Source: Rhodobacteraceae bacterium UBA6273
GTDB lineage: Bacteria; Pseudomonadota; Alphaproteobacteria; Rhodobacterales; Rhodobacteraceae
NCBI GenBank assembly: GCA_002440625.1
Contig: DJUV01000052.1
Coordinates: 1-8,658 of the forward strand
Direction: 5' to 3'
DNA: 8,658 nucleotides
Shown here: positions 1 to 5,846 of the stretch, in pieces
Layout of the letters: each line of letters opens with the position of its first letter
Position numbering within the stretch: position 1 is the first letter of the stretch
The notes under the pieces: model-generated
What the model saw: only the letters and a program-made list of their open reading frames with translations
Database searches by the model: none
Told to the model about the DNA's origin: nothing
Made by a program: the position numbers and the translations under genes

Positions 1-65
1 ACCAACCAGGCCAGGTGCGTATGAGCCGCCCTTTTCCTGTACGAAGTCTGCCGGGATATGGGGCA

Positions 66-94
66 CATTTTTACCGATCAAAAGAGTAGAAATG
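66..94. promoter_or_regulatory. Imperfect palindrome, candidate Lrp/AsnC-type operator
   Basis: The arms CATTTTTAC (66-74) and GTAGAAATG (86-94) are inverted repeats that match at 8 of 9 positions, separated by an 11-nt spacer. Arm centres are 20 bp apart, about two helical turns, which suits a dimeric helix-turn-helix regulator. The site is A/T-rich in a G/C-rich neighbourhood. It lies 55 bp upstream of the Lrp/AsnC gene, and members of that family commonly regulate themselves. The repeat is seen directly; binding by the adjacent regulator is inference. Confidence 0.4.
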
Positions 95-108
95 CGCGTC
101 ACCATCGT

Positions 109-114
109 TATATT
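109..114 (+). promoter_or_regulatory. Candidate -10 box of the Lrp/AsnC gene
   Basis: TATATT matches the sigma-70 -10 consensus at 5 of 6 positions and would place the transcript start near 121, giving a leader of about 30 nt. There is no convincing -35 hexamer 16-18 bp upstream. The palindrome at 66-94 ends 14 bp before the box, so an activator-dependent or autoregulated promoter is possible. Confidence 0.3.
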
Positions 115-149
115 GACGAAATTGCCCATCAATCTGTTGGTGTTGCCGA

Positions 150-581
150 ATGGACGATCTAGACCGCGCTATCCTTGCCGCCCTCGGGGCGGATGCCCGC
201 ATATCGGTGGCCACACTGGCGCGCCGACTAAAGGTAGCGCGGTCCACGATTCAGGCACGGCTTGAGCGGCTCGAATCGACCGGGGTGATCGCCGGCTATA
301 CCGTGAAGCTCGGCGAAGCGGCGCGCCAGACCCGCATCCGCGCCACCGTCCTCCTGACGATCGAGCCGCGCGCGCAAGCCGGCGTCCTGACCCGCCTGAA
401 GTCGATCGCCGAGGTGGAGCGTGTCCACACCACTTCCGGCCGGGTCGATTTCCTGCTGCAGATCGCGGCGCCTTCGACGACGGTTCTCGACAACGTGCTC
501 GACCAGATCGGCGAGATGACGGGGGTGAAAAGCTCCGAGAGCCTTATCCATCTCTCGACCAAGCTGGACCGCGCGGTGTGA
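150..581 (+). CDS. Lrp/AsnC family transcriptional regulator
   Basis: A 143-residue protein of the usual length for this family. The N-terminal winged helix-turn-helix covers about residues 2-60, starting MDDLDRAILAAL, with the recognition segment around residues 20-45 (VATLARRLKVARSTIQARLE). The C-terminal RAM (ligand-binding, oligomerising) domain covers about residues 65-140. Lrp/AsnC proteins are cytoplasmic DNA-binding proteins that form dimers and octamers and usually sense amino acids; the effector cannot be told from sequence. The ATG at 150 fits the family's start, but no Shine-Dalgarno sequence is visible before it. The next gene on the same strand starts 80 bp downstream and may be co-transcribed. 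The palindrome at 66-94 is a possible autoregulatory site. The family is clear; the regulon is unknown. Confidence 0.9.
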   Translation: MDDLDRAILAALGADARISVATLARRLKVARSTIQARLERLESTGVIAGYTVKLGEAARQTRIRATVLLTIEPRAQAGVLTRLKSIAEVERVHTTSGRVDFLLQIAAPSTTVLDNVLDQIGEMTGVKSSESLIHLSTKLDRAV

Positions 582-600
582 CAGGTCCAAAGGGGAACCC

Positions 601-641
601 GGCGGGCGCCGGCGCATTGTTCCCTGCCCGCCCGCTGCGGG
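601..641 (+). other. Overlapping GC stem-loops before the lipid kinase
   Basis: GGCGGGC (601-607) pairs perfectly with GCCCGCC (626-632). CCCGC (627-631) can instead pair with GCGGG (637-641), so the two hairpins are mutually exclusive. Neither is followed by a T-run, so this is not a standard intrinsic terminator. Short GC stems arise easily by chance in this genome, so any regulatory role is speculative. Confidence 0.2.
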
Positions 642-661
642 ACCGACCTCAAAAGGACGTC

Positions 662-1603
662 ATGACCAGCACCTTCCCTGACCTCGACCTCGCTCGCGCG
701 AAGGTCACGCTGATCCTGAACGCGAAAGCAGGCAAGAAGGATGCCGATGCCCGGGTGGAGGAGATTCGCGCCCGGCTTGAACCTGCGGTCGGCAAGCTCA
801 TCCTGCGCCCGGTCAGGGGCAGCGAGATCGCCCGTGCCGCCAGGGCCGCCGTCGATGAAGGCAGCGACGTGGTCGCGGCGCTTGGCGGCGACGGCACCCA
901 ATCGGCCGTCGCCGGCGCCCTTGCCGGCACCGACGCGGTGATGGCCCCCTTGCCCGGCGGAACCTTCAACTATTTCGCCCGTGAACTGGGGCTGGAAACG
1001 CTCGACGACGCGCTCGACGCGCTGCTGGCTGGCAAGGTAGAGGCGCGCGATGTCGGCACCGTCAACGACCGCGTCTTTCTCAACAACCTCAGCTTCGGGC
1101 TCTATCCCCATATGCTGCAACGGCGCGAGGCGATCTATGACCGCTGGGGCCGGAGCCGGCTTCTGGCTTATTGGTCAGCGCTTCTCAGCGTCCTCAACCT
1201 CCGCGACCCGATGCATCTGTCGCTGACGGTGGACGGCCAGCAGCGCGACATCTACACGCCGCTGGCCTTCATCGCCCGCAGCGCCTACCAGCTTGAAAGC
1301 TTCGGCATGGACGGCGCAAAGGCGGTGCGCGACGGCCATTTCGCCCTCTTCGTCGCCAGGGGAAAGTCACGGCGCGCCCTGATGGCGGCCTCGATTCGGC
1401 TCGCGCTTGGCAAGGTCGCGCGGGGCGAGGATTTCGACCTTGTCATCTCTGACGAGATGCTGATCGAGACGCGGCGCAGGCGCAAGCTCGTGGCGCTCGA
1501 CGGCGAAAAGGCGCGGATGTCGGCGCCCTTCCGGCTGGCCATGCATCCGGGCGCGCTGAAGGTGGTCGCGCCTGTCGGAAAGCCGGGCGAACGACGGACA
1601 TGA
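662..1603 (+). CDS. Diacylglycerol kinase family lipid kinase
   Basis: A 313-residue protein of the DagK/YegS/sphingosine-kinase fold. These are soluble or membrane-associated enzymes that phosphorylate a lipid hydroxyl using ATP. The N-terminal ATP-binding domain has the opening strand VTLILNAKAG (15-24), the glycine-rich GGDGT motif (75-79) and LPGGTFNYFARELG (97-110). The C-terminal beta-rich lipid-binding domain ends with the typical LDGE (279-282). I chose the ATG at 662 because AAAAGGA (651-657) precedes it and the domain begins soon after. A GTG at 578 overlapping the previous stop would add 28 residues of low-complexity sequence. The phosphoesterase gene downstream overlaps by ATGA, implying translational coupling. 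The lipid substrate (diacylglycerol, ceramide or other) cannot be assigned. Confidence 0.88.
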   Translation: MTSTFPDLDLARAKVTLILNAKAGKKDADARVEEIRARLEPAVGKLILRPVRGSEIARAARAAVDEGSDVVAALGGDGTQSAVAGALAGTDAVMAPLPGGTFNYFARELGLETLDDALDALLAGKVEARDVGTVNDRVFLNNLSFGLYPHMLQRREAIYDRWGRSRLLAYWSALLSVLNLRDPMHLSLTVDGQQRDIYTPLAFIARSAYQLESFGMDGAKAVRDGHFALFVARGKSRRALMAASIRLALGKVARGEDFDLVISDEMLIETRRRRKLVALDGEKARMSAPFRLAMHPGALKVVAPVGKPGERRT

Positions 1604-2403
1604 CCCGGCTCATCCACCTGACCGATCTGCATTTCGGCAGCGAGCGCGCCGATCTCGTCCAGCCCTTGCACGACGCGGTCGTCGTCGCCCGCCCCGACCT
1701 CGTGATCGTTTCGGGCGATCTGACGCACCGCGCCCGGGCTGGGCAGTTCCGCCGGGCCATGGCCTTCCTCGGCGGCCTCGGCCTGCCCTTCGTCACCCTG
1801 CCCGGCAACCACGACATCCCGCTTTTCAACCTCCCCGCCCGCTTCCTCGCCACCTTCGGCGGCTGGCAGCGCCATGTCTCCCCCGACCTCAGCCCCGCGC
1901 GCGAGGCTGGTGCCGCGCTGATCTTCTCTGCCAATACCGCCGATCCCTACCGCTGGCGCGGCGGCCAGCTCCGCGACGACGACCTCCGCCGCATCTTCGC
2001 CGGCCTGAAGGCCCGCAATCCCGGCATGGTCCCGATCCTCGCCTGCCATCATCCGCTGAAGGTACCTCCGGGTTTTCAGAGAGGCGAAACCCACGGCGCA
2101 ACGAGCGCCCTGCCCGCTCTGATCCGCGACGGCTTGCAGGTCGTCCTCACCGGCCACCTGCACCACTGGGAAATCGGCCTCGGCATCACCGAGGCGACGC
2201 CACAGCCCCTCCTGATGGTCCAGACCGGCACCGCGCTCTGCGACCGGCCCGGTGAACGCGACCACGGCTTTTCCGTCCTCGACCTCGGGCAGGACACCAT
2301 CGCCGTCACGCCCTGGATCGCCGCCGAAGGCTCCGCCGCCTTCCGCCCCGCAACGAAGCGGCGCTTTCTTCGCCGGGACGGCCTTTGGTACCTGGCCGGC
2401 TAG
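1600..2403 (+). CDS. Calcineurin-type metallophosphoesterase
   Basis: A 267-residue dinuclear-metal phosphoesterase. All family motifs are present in order: DLH (D9, H11), GD (G39-D40), GNHD (69-72), the H150-H151 pair, and GHLHH (185-189). These supply the metal ligands and the catalytic Asn/His. The overall arrangement resembles class III cyclic-nucleotide phosphodiesterases (CpdA-like), but the family also includes lipid and nucleotide phosphatases. There is no signal peptide or membrane segment, so it should be cytoplasmic. The start ATG overlaps the kinase stop by 4 bp (ATGA), and the Shine-Dalgarno is weak, consistent with coupled translation. Pairing with a lipid kinase suggests the two enzymes may act on connected phosphorylated metabolites; this is inference from gene order. 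Confidence 0.87.
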   Translation: MTRLIHLTDLHFGSERADLVQPLHDAVVVARPDLVIVSGDLTHRARAGQFRRAMAFLGGLGLPFVTLPGNHDIPLFNLPARFLATFGGWQRHVSPDLSPAREAGAALIFSANTADPYRWRGGQLRDDDLRRIFAGLKARNPGMVPILACHHPLKVPPGFQRGETHGATSALPALIRDGLQVVLTGHLHHWEIGLGITEATPQPLLMVQTGTALCDRPGERDHGFSVLDLGQDTIAVTPWIAAEGSAAFRPATKRRFLRRDGLWYLAG

Positions 2404-2441
2404 GCGCGGCGCGACACCGCCTTGCCTTTCCGCCGCGCGCC
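2403..2441 (+). terminator. GC-rich stem-loop, possible weak terminator
   Basis: Directly at the phosphoesterase stop codon, GGCGC (2403-2407) pairs with GCGCC (2437-2441) and GGCG (2408-2411) with CGCC (2431-2434), with a 2-nt bulge and a 19-nt loop. TTGTTAT follows, only partly T-rich. It could end the kinase-phosphoesterase transcript, but the tail is poor and the candidate phnA promoter overlaps it. Confidence 0.3.
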
Positions 2442-2451
2442 TTGTTATAGC
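2422..2451 (+). promoter_or_regulatory. Candidate promoter of phnA giving a leaderless mRNA
   Basis: TTGCCT (2422-2427) and TATAGC (2446-2451) each match the sigma-70 consensus at 4 of 6 positions with an 18-bp spacer. The -10 box ends 6 bp before the ATG at 2458, so transcription would begin at or near the start codon. This agrees with the absence of a Shine-Dalgarno sequence there. Confidence 0.35.
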
Positions 2452-2457
2452 CGCACC

Positions 2458-2793
2458 ATGACCGAGACACTGCCGCCCTGCCCCGAATGCCGCTCCACCT
2501 ACACCTATGAGGCGGATGCACTGCTCGCCTGCCCGGAATGCGGGCATGAATGGTCGCGCGACGCTTCGCCCGAAACCGTGGTCCGCGACAGCGTGGGCAA
2601 TCCGCTCGCCGATGGCGACTCGGTCACGGTGATCAAGGACCTGAAGCTGAAAGGCTCGTCCGACGTCATCAAGGTCGGCACCAAGGTGCGCGGCATACGG
2701 CTTGTCGACGGTGATCACGACATCGACTGCAAGATCCCGGGGATCGGCCAGATCGGCCTCAAGTCGCAATTCGTGAAGAAGATCACCGACTGA
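2458..2793 (+). CDS. yjdM: PhnA/YjdM family zinc-ribbon protein
   Basis: A 111-residue protein, the same length as E. coli YjdM (PhnA) as I remember it. An N-terminal zinc ribbon uses Cys8, Cys11, Cys25 and Cys28. The C-terminal SH3-like beta-barrel carries the family signatures [19 protein letters not shown] (50-68) and GDHDIDCKI (85-93). Despite the old name, this family is not the phosphonoacetate hydrolase PhnA and is not part of the C-P lyase core; its biochemical role is poorly known. The ATG at 2458 starts the family-length protein; a TTG at 2422 would add 12 unrelated residues. No Shine-Dalgarno precedes the ATG, see the candidate leaderless promoter. It is convergent with the HxlR gene, 13 bp apart. 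Confidence 0.9.
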   Translation: MTETLPPCPECRSTYTYEADALLACPECGHEWSRDASPETVVRDSVGNPLADGDSVTVIKDLKLKGSSDVIKVGTKVRGIRLVDGDHDIDCKIPGIGQIGLKSQFVKKITD

Positions 2794-2804
2794 TCCGCGC
2801 CGAA

Positions 2805-2822
2805 CCTCAGCCGCGCCTGAGG
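2805..2822. terminator. Perfect stem-loop between convergent genes
   Basis: CCTCAG (2805-2810) and CTGAGG (2817-2822) form a perfect 6-bp stem with a 6-nt loop in the gap between the convergent phnA and HxlR genes, and include the HxlR stop codon (2807-2809). Neither side has a T-run, so it may slow or end transcription from both sides only weakly. Confidence 0.3.
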
Positions 2823-3484
2823 CTGAAAAGGTCGATGAAGCGCTGGCCAAGCGCCGGATCGCCGCTGAACCGCACCGTCTCTGACCCGGACCAATGCGCC
2901 AGCGGCTGCGGCCCGTAGATCACCGGGGCCAGCGCATTCGGGCTGCCGGCAAAGACAAGATCGCCCTCCGCCGGTCCCGGCTCCACCTGCCAGCGACCCG
3001 CGACCAGCGCGCCCCGGAAGCTTTCGCGGCCCAGATCGAAGCCCGCTTGCACCGCAAGCCCCCGCGCGGCGTCCTCATCGACCATCACCATCATCGAGAA
3101 CATGAGCGAGGTCGGGCTGATGAATTTCGTCGGATCATGCCCCGGCATCCGCACACCCCAGCGGCAGAGCGCCTCGATCACCGGACGCGCGGCAAGGCCC
3201 ACGTCGGTCAGCGCATAGACCTGCACCTCGGCGGGCTTTGGCAGAAGCATCCGCCGCACGATCCCCGACGCCTCAAGCCCCTCCAGCCGCTGGGTCAGGA
3301 CCGAGGCACTGATCCCCGGCAGGCCAGCGCGGATCAGCCCGAACCGCTTCGGCCCGAACATCAGCTCGCGCATCACAAGGAAGGTCCAGCGCTCGCCCAA
3401 TATGTCCAGCGCATGGGCGGCGATGCAGCCTTCCTCATGGATGCTGCGCCGGGATGGGCGCGGGTTTTCGCCGGGATCAGTCAT
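2807..3484 (-). CDS. HxlR-family regulator with C-terminal SCP2-like domain
   Basis: A 225-residue protein, about twice the length of a simple HxlR regulator. Residues 14-112 form the HxlR winged helix-turn-helix: C20-IAAHALDILGERW with the family's N-terminal cysteine, then FLVMRELMFGPKRF (35-48), GISASVLTQRLEGLEASGIV (57-76) and YALTDVG (90-96). Residues about 125-222 resemble the SCP2-like (sterol-carrier-like) domain seen in some HxlR proteins: a helical start, RWQVEPGPAEGDLVFAGSP, then a GDPALGQRFIDLF end. That domain may bind a hydrophobic ligand. Cys20 and Cys107 are candidate redox or electrophile sensors, as cysteines are in YodB/HypR. An in-frame stop lies just upstream, so the ATG at 3484 is the only reasonable start; no Shine-Dalgarno is visible. 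It diverges from the DUF1428-VOC operon and probably controls it. Confidence 0.87.
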   Translation of the reverse strand: MTDPGENPRPSRRSIHEEGCIAAHALDILGERWTFLVMRELMFGPKRFGLIRAGLPGISASVLTQRLEGLEASGIVRRMLLPKPAEVQVYALTDVGLAARPVIEALCRWGVRMPGHDPTKFISPTSLMFSMMVMVDEDAARGLAVQAGFDLGRESFRGALVAGRWQVEPGPAEGDLVFAGSPNALAPVIYGPQPLAHWSGSETVRFSGDPALGQRFIDLFSLRRG

Positions 3485-3496
3485 AATTTCGCACTA

Positions 3497-3521
3497 CTGG
3501 TTGCTTTTTACTACTAACCGG
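3497..3521. promoter_or_regulatory. Candidate HxlR operator in the divergent gap
   Basis: CTGGTT (3497-3502) and AACCGG (3516-3521) are inverted repeats matching at 5 of 6 positions, centred at 3509 in an A/T-rich stretch. A direct repeat ACTACT at 3493-3498 and 3510-3515 overlaps it. The position between the regulator and its divergent neighbour suits an autoregulated HxlR dimer site. The repeats are seen; the binding is inferred. Confidence 0.35.
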
Positions 3522-3539
3522 CGCAGCCTTTCCCGGCAA
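3511..3539 (-). promoter_or_regulatory. Candidate promoter of the HxlR gene
   Basis: On the minus strand TTGCCG (3539-3534) and TAGTAG (3516-3511) are spaced by 17 bp. The -35 matches consensus at 4 of 6 and the -10 at 3 of 6. The -10 lies inside the candidate operator, as expected for autorepression, and would give a leader of about 20 nt. No clear sigma-70 promoter was found for the opposite operon. Confidence 0.25.
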
Positions 3540-3559
3540 GCAGAATCGGAGGAAACGTC

Positions 3560-3925
3560 ATGCCCTATGTCGATGGATTCGTGATTCCTGTCCCGACCGC
3601 GAACCGCGAGGAATACCGCGCTCATGAGGCCAAGTGGTGGCCGACCTTCCAGAAGGCCGGGGCCAGTTCCCTGACCGTCTGCTGGGGCGATGACGTCCCG
3701 GCGGGCAAGCAGACCGACTTCATGCGCGCCGTGGGCGCCACCAAGGACGAAACCGTGGTCTTCTGCTGGATGACCTGGCCCGACAAGGCCACCCGCGAGG
3801 CCGCCTACAAGAAGATGATGGATGACCCGACGATGGCCGGCGCGATGAATGAAATGCCCTTCGACGGCAAGCGCCTGATCTACGGCGGCTTCGAGCCGAT
3901 CCTGATGGAAGGAGCCGCGAAATGA
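3560..3925 (+). CDS. DUF1428 family protein (YbaA-like)
   Basis: A 121-residue protein of the DUF1428 family, which includes E. coli YbaA and has a dimeric alpha-beta barrel (ferredoxin-like) fold. Family hallmarks are the start MPYVDGFVIPVP, the aromatic cluster around AKWWPTFQKAGA (24-35), CWGDDVP, the strand VVFCWMTWPDK and the DGKRLIYGGFEP end. The molecular function of the family is unknown. The ATG at 3560 has a strong Shine-Dalgarno GGAGG (3548-3552) at a 7-nt spacing. It is the first gene of a plus-strand operon, with its stop overlapping the next start by ATGA. It is divergent from the HxlR regulator, which is its likely controller. Three GANTC sites surround the start (3543, 3576, 3583). 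Confidence 0.88.
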   Translation: MPYVDGFVIPVPTANREEYRAHEAKWWPTFQKAGASSLTVCWGDDVPAGKQTDFMRAVGATKDETVVFCWMTWPDKATREAAYKKMMDDPTMAGAMNEMPFDGKRLIYGGFEPILMEGAAK

Positions 3926-4677
3926 GCGACCACGGCACCCCCTGCTGGTACGAACTCGCCACCCGCAAGCCGGCAGAGGCGGGCGCCTTCTACGGCAAGC
4001 TCCTTGGCTGGCAGATGTCGAAGGCGCCGATGGAGGGCTTCGACTATCACCTCGCCAGCATCGGCGGCACCATGGTCGCCGGCATGATGGCGCCCGACGA
4101 TCCGAACTCCCCGACCTGCTGGATGATCTATTTCGCCGTCGACAATGCCGACAAGACCGCGGCGGCGGTCGAGGCTGACGGCGGCAAGATCATCGTGCCG
4201 CCCGCCGACATTCCCAACACCGGCCGCTTTTCCATCCTGACCGATCCGCAGGGCGCTTACTTCGGCATCCTCCAGCCCCTGCCCGGCGGCGCGGGCGGCG
4301 CCTTCGACCAGAAGAAGATAGGCCACGGCAACTGGAACGAACTTCTGACGCCTGACCCCAAGGCCGCGCTCGCCTTCTACGGCAGGCATTTCGGCTGGAA
4401 GCCCTCGACCGAGATGCCGATGGGCGAGATGGGCAGCTACCATATCTTCGCCGACAAGGGCGCCGATATCGGCGGCATGATGGGCCTGCCCGCCCCCGGA
4501 CTGCCGCCCGCCTGGCTGCCCTATTTCGGCGTGGACGGCATCGACAAGGCCATCGCCACCACCAAGGCTCAGGGCGGAAAGGTCATGCACGGCCCGGTGG
4601 AAGTGCCGGGCGGCGCGTGGATCTTCCAGGCAACCGATCCTGAAGGCACAATATTCGCTCTGGTCGGTCCGAAATGA
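3922..4677 (+). CDS. VOC family protein with two glyoxalase-like domains
   Basis: A 251-residue protein made of two tandem vicinal-oxygen-chelate domains, about residues 7-120 and 134-250. The internal repeat is plain: CWYELATRKPAEAGAFYGKLLGW (8-30) lines up with NWNELLTPDPKAALAFYGRHFGW (137-159), and each domain ends with a DPQGAYFGI / DPEGTIFAL strand. This architecture matches the Cfp30B-type two-domain VOC proteins often annotated as glyoxalase/bleomycin-resistance proteins. I could not identify a convincing set of metal ligands, so enzymatic activity is uncertain and ligand binding is an alternative. The start overlaps the DUF1428 stop (ATGA) and has its own AAGGAG (3909-3914) 7 nt upstream. 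It is cytoplasmic, with no signal peptide or membrane segment. Confidence 0.88.
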   Translation: MSDHGTPCWYELATRKPAEAGAFYGKLLGWQMSKAPMEGFDYHLASIGGTMVAGMMAPDDPNSPTCWMIYFAVDNADKTAAAVEADGGKIIVPPADIPNTGRFSILTDPQGAYFGILQPLPGGAGGAFDQKKIGHGNWNELLTPDPKAALAFYGRHFGWKPSTEMPMGEMGSYHIFADKGADIGGMMGLPAPGLPPAWLPYFGVDGIDKAIATTKAQGGKVMHGPVEVPGGAWIFQATDPEGTIFALVGPK

Positions 4678-5165
4678 GGGACATCGCCAAGCATCCCATC
4701 GTCACCTGCCTCTGGTTCGACGGACAGGCGCGCGAGGCGGCGGAATTCTACGCCGCGACCTTCCCCGACAGCCACCTCGGCCACGGCCTCGCCTCGCCCG
4801 CCGACAACCCCTCGACCCGCAAGGGGCAGGAGATCACCGTCGAATTCACCGTGCTCGGCCAGCCCTTTATGGGGCTGAACGGCGGGCCGCAGTTCAAATT
4901 CAATCAGGCGGTGTCGTTTCAGGTCTTTACCGACACGCAAGAGGAAACCGACCGTTACTGGGATGCAATCACCGGGAACGGCGGCGCCGAAAGCCAATGC
5001 GGCTGGTGCAGCGACCGCTTCGGCCTTTCCTGGCAGATCATCCCGCGCGCCCTTATCGCCGGCATGACCGACCCCGACCCCGCCGTGGCTCAGCGGGTGA
5101 TGGAGGCGATGATGGAGATGGGCAAGATAGACATCGCGGCGATTGAAAGGGCGCGGCGGGGATGA
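4674..5165 (+). CDS. PhnB-like VOC family protein
   Basis: A 163-residue single-VOC protein of the PhnB/3-demethylubiquinone-methyltransferase-like family (the Pfam name is historical and does not prove methyltransferase activity). Signatures are CLWFDGQAREAAEFYAATFPDS (11-32), EFTVLGQPFMGLNGGP (56-71), the NQAVSFQVF strand (77-85), and CGWCSDRFGLSWQIIPRAL (109-127) followed by a helical tail with repeated Met (MEAMMEMGK). The start overlaps the previous stop (ATGA); the Shine-Dalgarno is weak, so translation is probably coupled. Together with the two genes before it, it forms a tight three-gene operon. The substrate is unknown; members are often linked to small-molecule detoxification or resistance. 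Confidence 0.86.
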   Translation: MRDIAKHPIVTCLWFDGQAREAAEFYAATFPDSHLGHGLASPADNPSTRKGQEITVEFTVLGQPFMGLNGGPQFKFNQAVSFQVFTDTQEETDRYWDAITGNGGAESQCGWCSDRFGLSWQIIPRALIAGMTDPDPAVAQRVMEAMMEMGKIDIAAIERARRG

Positions 5166-5243
5166 ACAACCAAACGTCGCTTCTGCGGCTTGCCACCGCC
5201 GCCAATCTGCGCTCCCCTCCCCACATCAGCGAAGGAGCCCCCC

Positions 5244-5846
5244 ATGGACAAGGTCAGTTTCACCCGGATGAAGGACGGCACGCGCGAGGAGTATGAATTC
5301 CTCACCGCGCACGAAATAGACCACACCAAGGGCACCGCCGACCGGCTCCTGACTGCGCTCACCGATCTCGACGAAAGCCTGTCGGGCTACCAGATCACCC
5401 GGCTTGGCCATTCGGTGCAGGCCGCGACCCGCGCCTGGCGCGACGGTGCCGATACCGACTGGGTGGTCGCCGCCCTTCTCCACGACATCGGCGACATCTT
5501 CGCCCCCTACAATCACGACGAATACGCGGCCACCATCCTCAAGCCCTTCGTGCGCGAGCAGGTGACATGGGTCGTGGAAAAGCACGGCGATTTCCAGATG
5601 CTCTACTACGGCCACCATGTCGGCGGCGACCAGCACAAGCGCGACCGCCACAAGGGCAGCCCCTACTGGGACGATTGCGCGGAATTCTGCGAGCGCTGGG
5701 ACCAGTCGAGCTTCGATCCCGGCTACGACACCCTCCCCATCAGCTTCTTCGCCCCGATGGTGCGTGAGGTCTTCGACCGCAAACCCTACGACCCCGCCGT
5801 GATCCGCCCCGGTGAGCGTGCGCCCCTGACCGGCTCCCCGCGCTAG
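5244..5846 (+). CDS. HD-domain protein, candidate PhnZ-like diiron oxygenase
   Basis: A 200-residue HD-domain protein. The core LGHSVQAATRAWRDGAD (54-70) followed by VVAALLHDIGD (74-84) closely resembles PhnZ as I recall it. Candidate ligands are His56, His80, Asp81, His91, His114 and Asp153 (in ERWDQ). The His56-to-His80 spacing of 24 equals that in PhnZ (His34-His58), and the final Asp sits in a similar RxWD/RWD context. In PhnZ, TmpB and myo-inositol oxygenase such a site holds a mixed-valent diiron centre that cleaves a C-P or C-C bond with O2. Key PhnZ pocket residues (Tyr24, Glu27, Lys108) appear replaced by Leu46, Tyr49 and Gln118, so the substrate probably differs. A plain phosphohydrolase remains possible. 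The ATG at 5244 follows GAAGGAG (5231-5237) by 6 nt. It lies 78 bp after the VOC operon and may belong to it. Confidence 0.8.
   Translation: MDKVSFTRMKDGTREEYEFLTAHEIDHTKGTADRLLTALTDLDESLSGYQITRLGHSVQAATRAWRDGADTDWVVAALLHDIGDIFAPYNHDEYAATILKPFVREQVTWVVEKHGDFQMLYYGHHVGGDQHKRDRHKGSPYWDDCAEFCERWDQSSFDPGYDTLPISFFAPMVREVFDRKPYDPAVIRPGERAPLTGSPR

Noticed and set aside
1..68. Possible divergent gene start reading leftwards from the CAT at 66-68
   Set aside because: The frame stays open to the window edge, but only about 22 codons are visible, with no Shine-Dalgarno and no recognisable protein, so it cannot be supported.
113..118. TTGACG as a -35 box for the Lrp/AsnC gene
   Set aside because: A good -35 match, but no -10-like hexamer occurs 16-18 bp downstream, and that spacing would put the start site at the ATG itself. 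TATATT at 109-114 is a better anchor.
578..661. GTG at 578 as the lipid-kinase start
   Set aside because: It would add 28 Pro/Arg/Gly-rich residues before the domain; the ATG at 662 has AAAAGGA upstream and fits the family start.
1285..2850. Open frame of 521 codons on the minus strand
   Set aside because: It lies antisense to the kinase, phosphoesterase and phnA genes, which carry clear family motifs. Its product is Gly/Ala/Asp/Glu-rich with no recognisable domain, typical of the shadow frame in high-GC DNA.
5185..5202. Stem GCGGC/GCCGC in the gap before the HD gene
   Set aside because: Only 5 bp with an 8-nt loop and no T-run; expected by chance at this base composition, so not called a terminator.
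5162..5296. 44-codon frame overlapping the VOC stop by ATGA
   Set aside because: The overlap looks like coupling, but the product has no hydrophobic core or motif and runs into the HD gene, whose own start has a strong Shine-Dalgarno.
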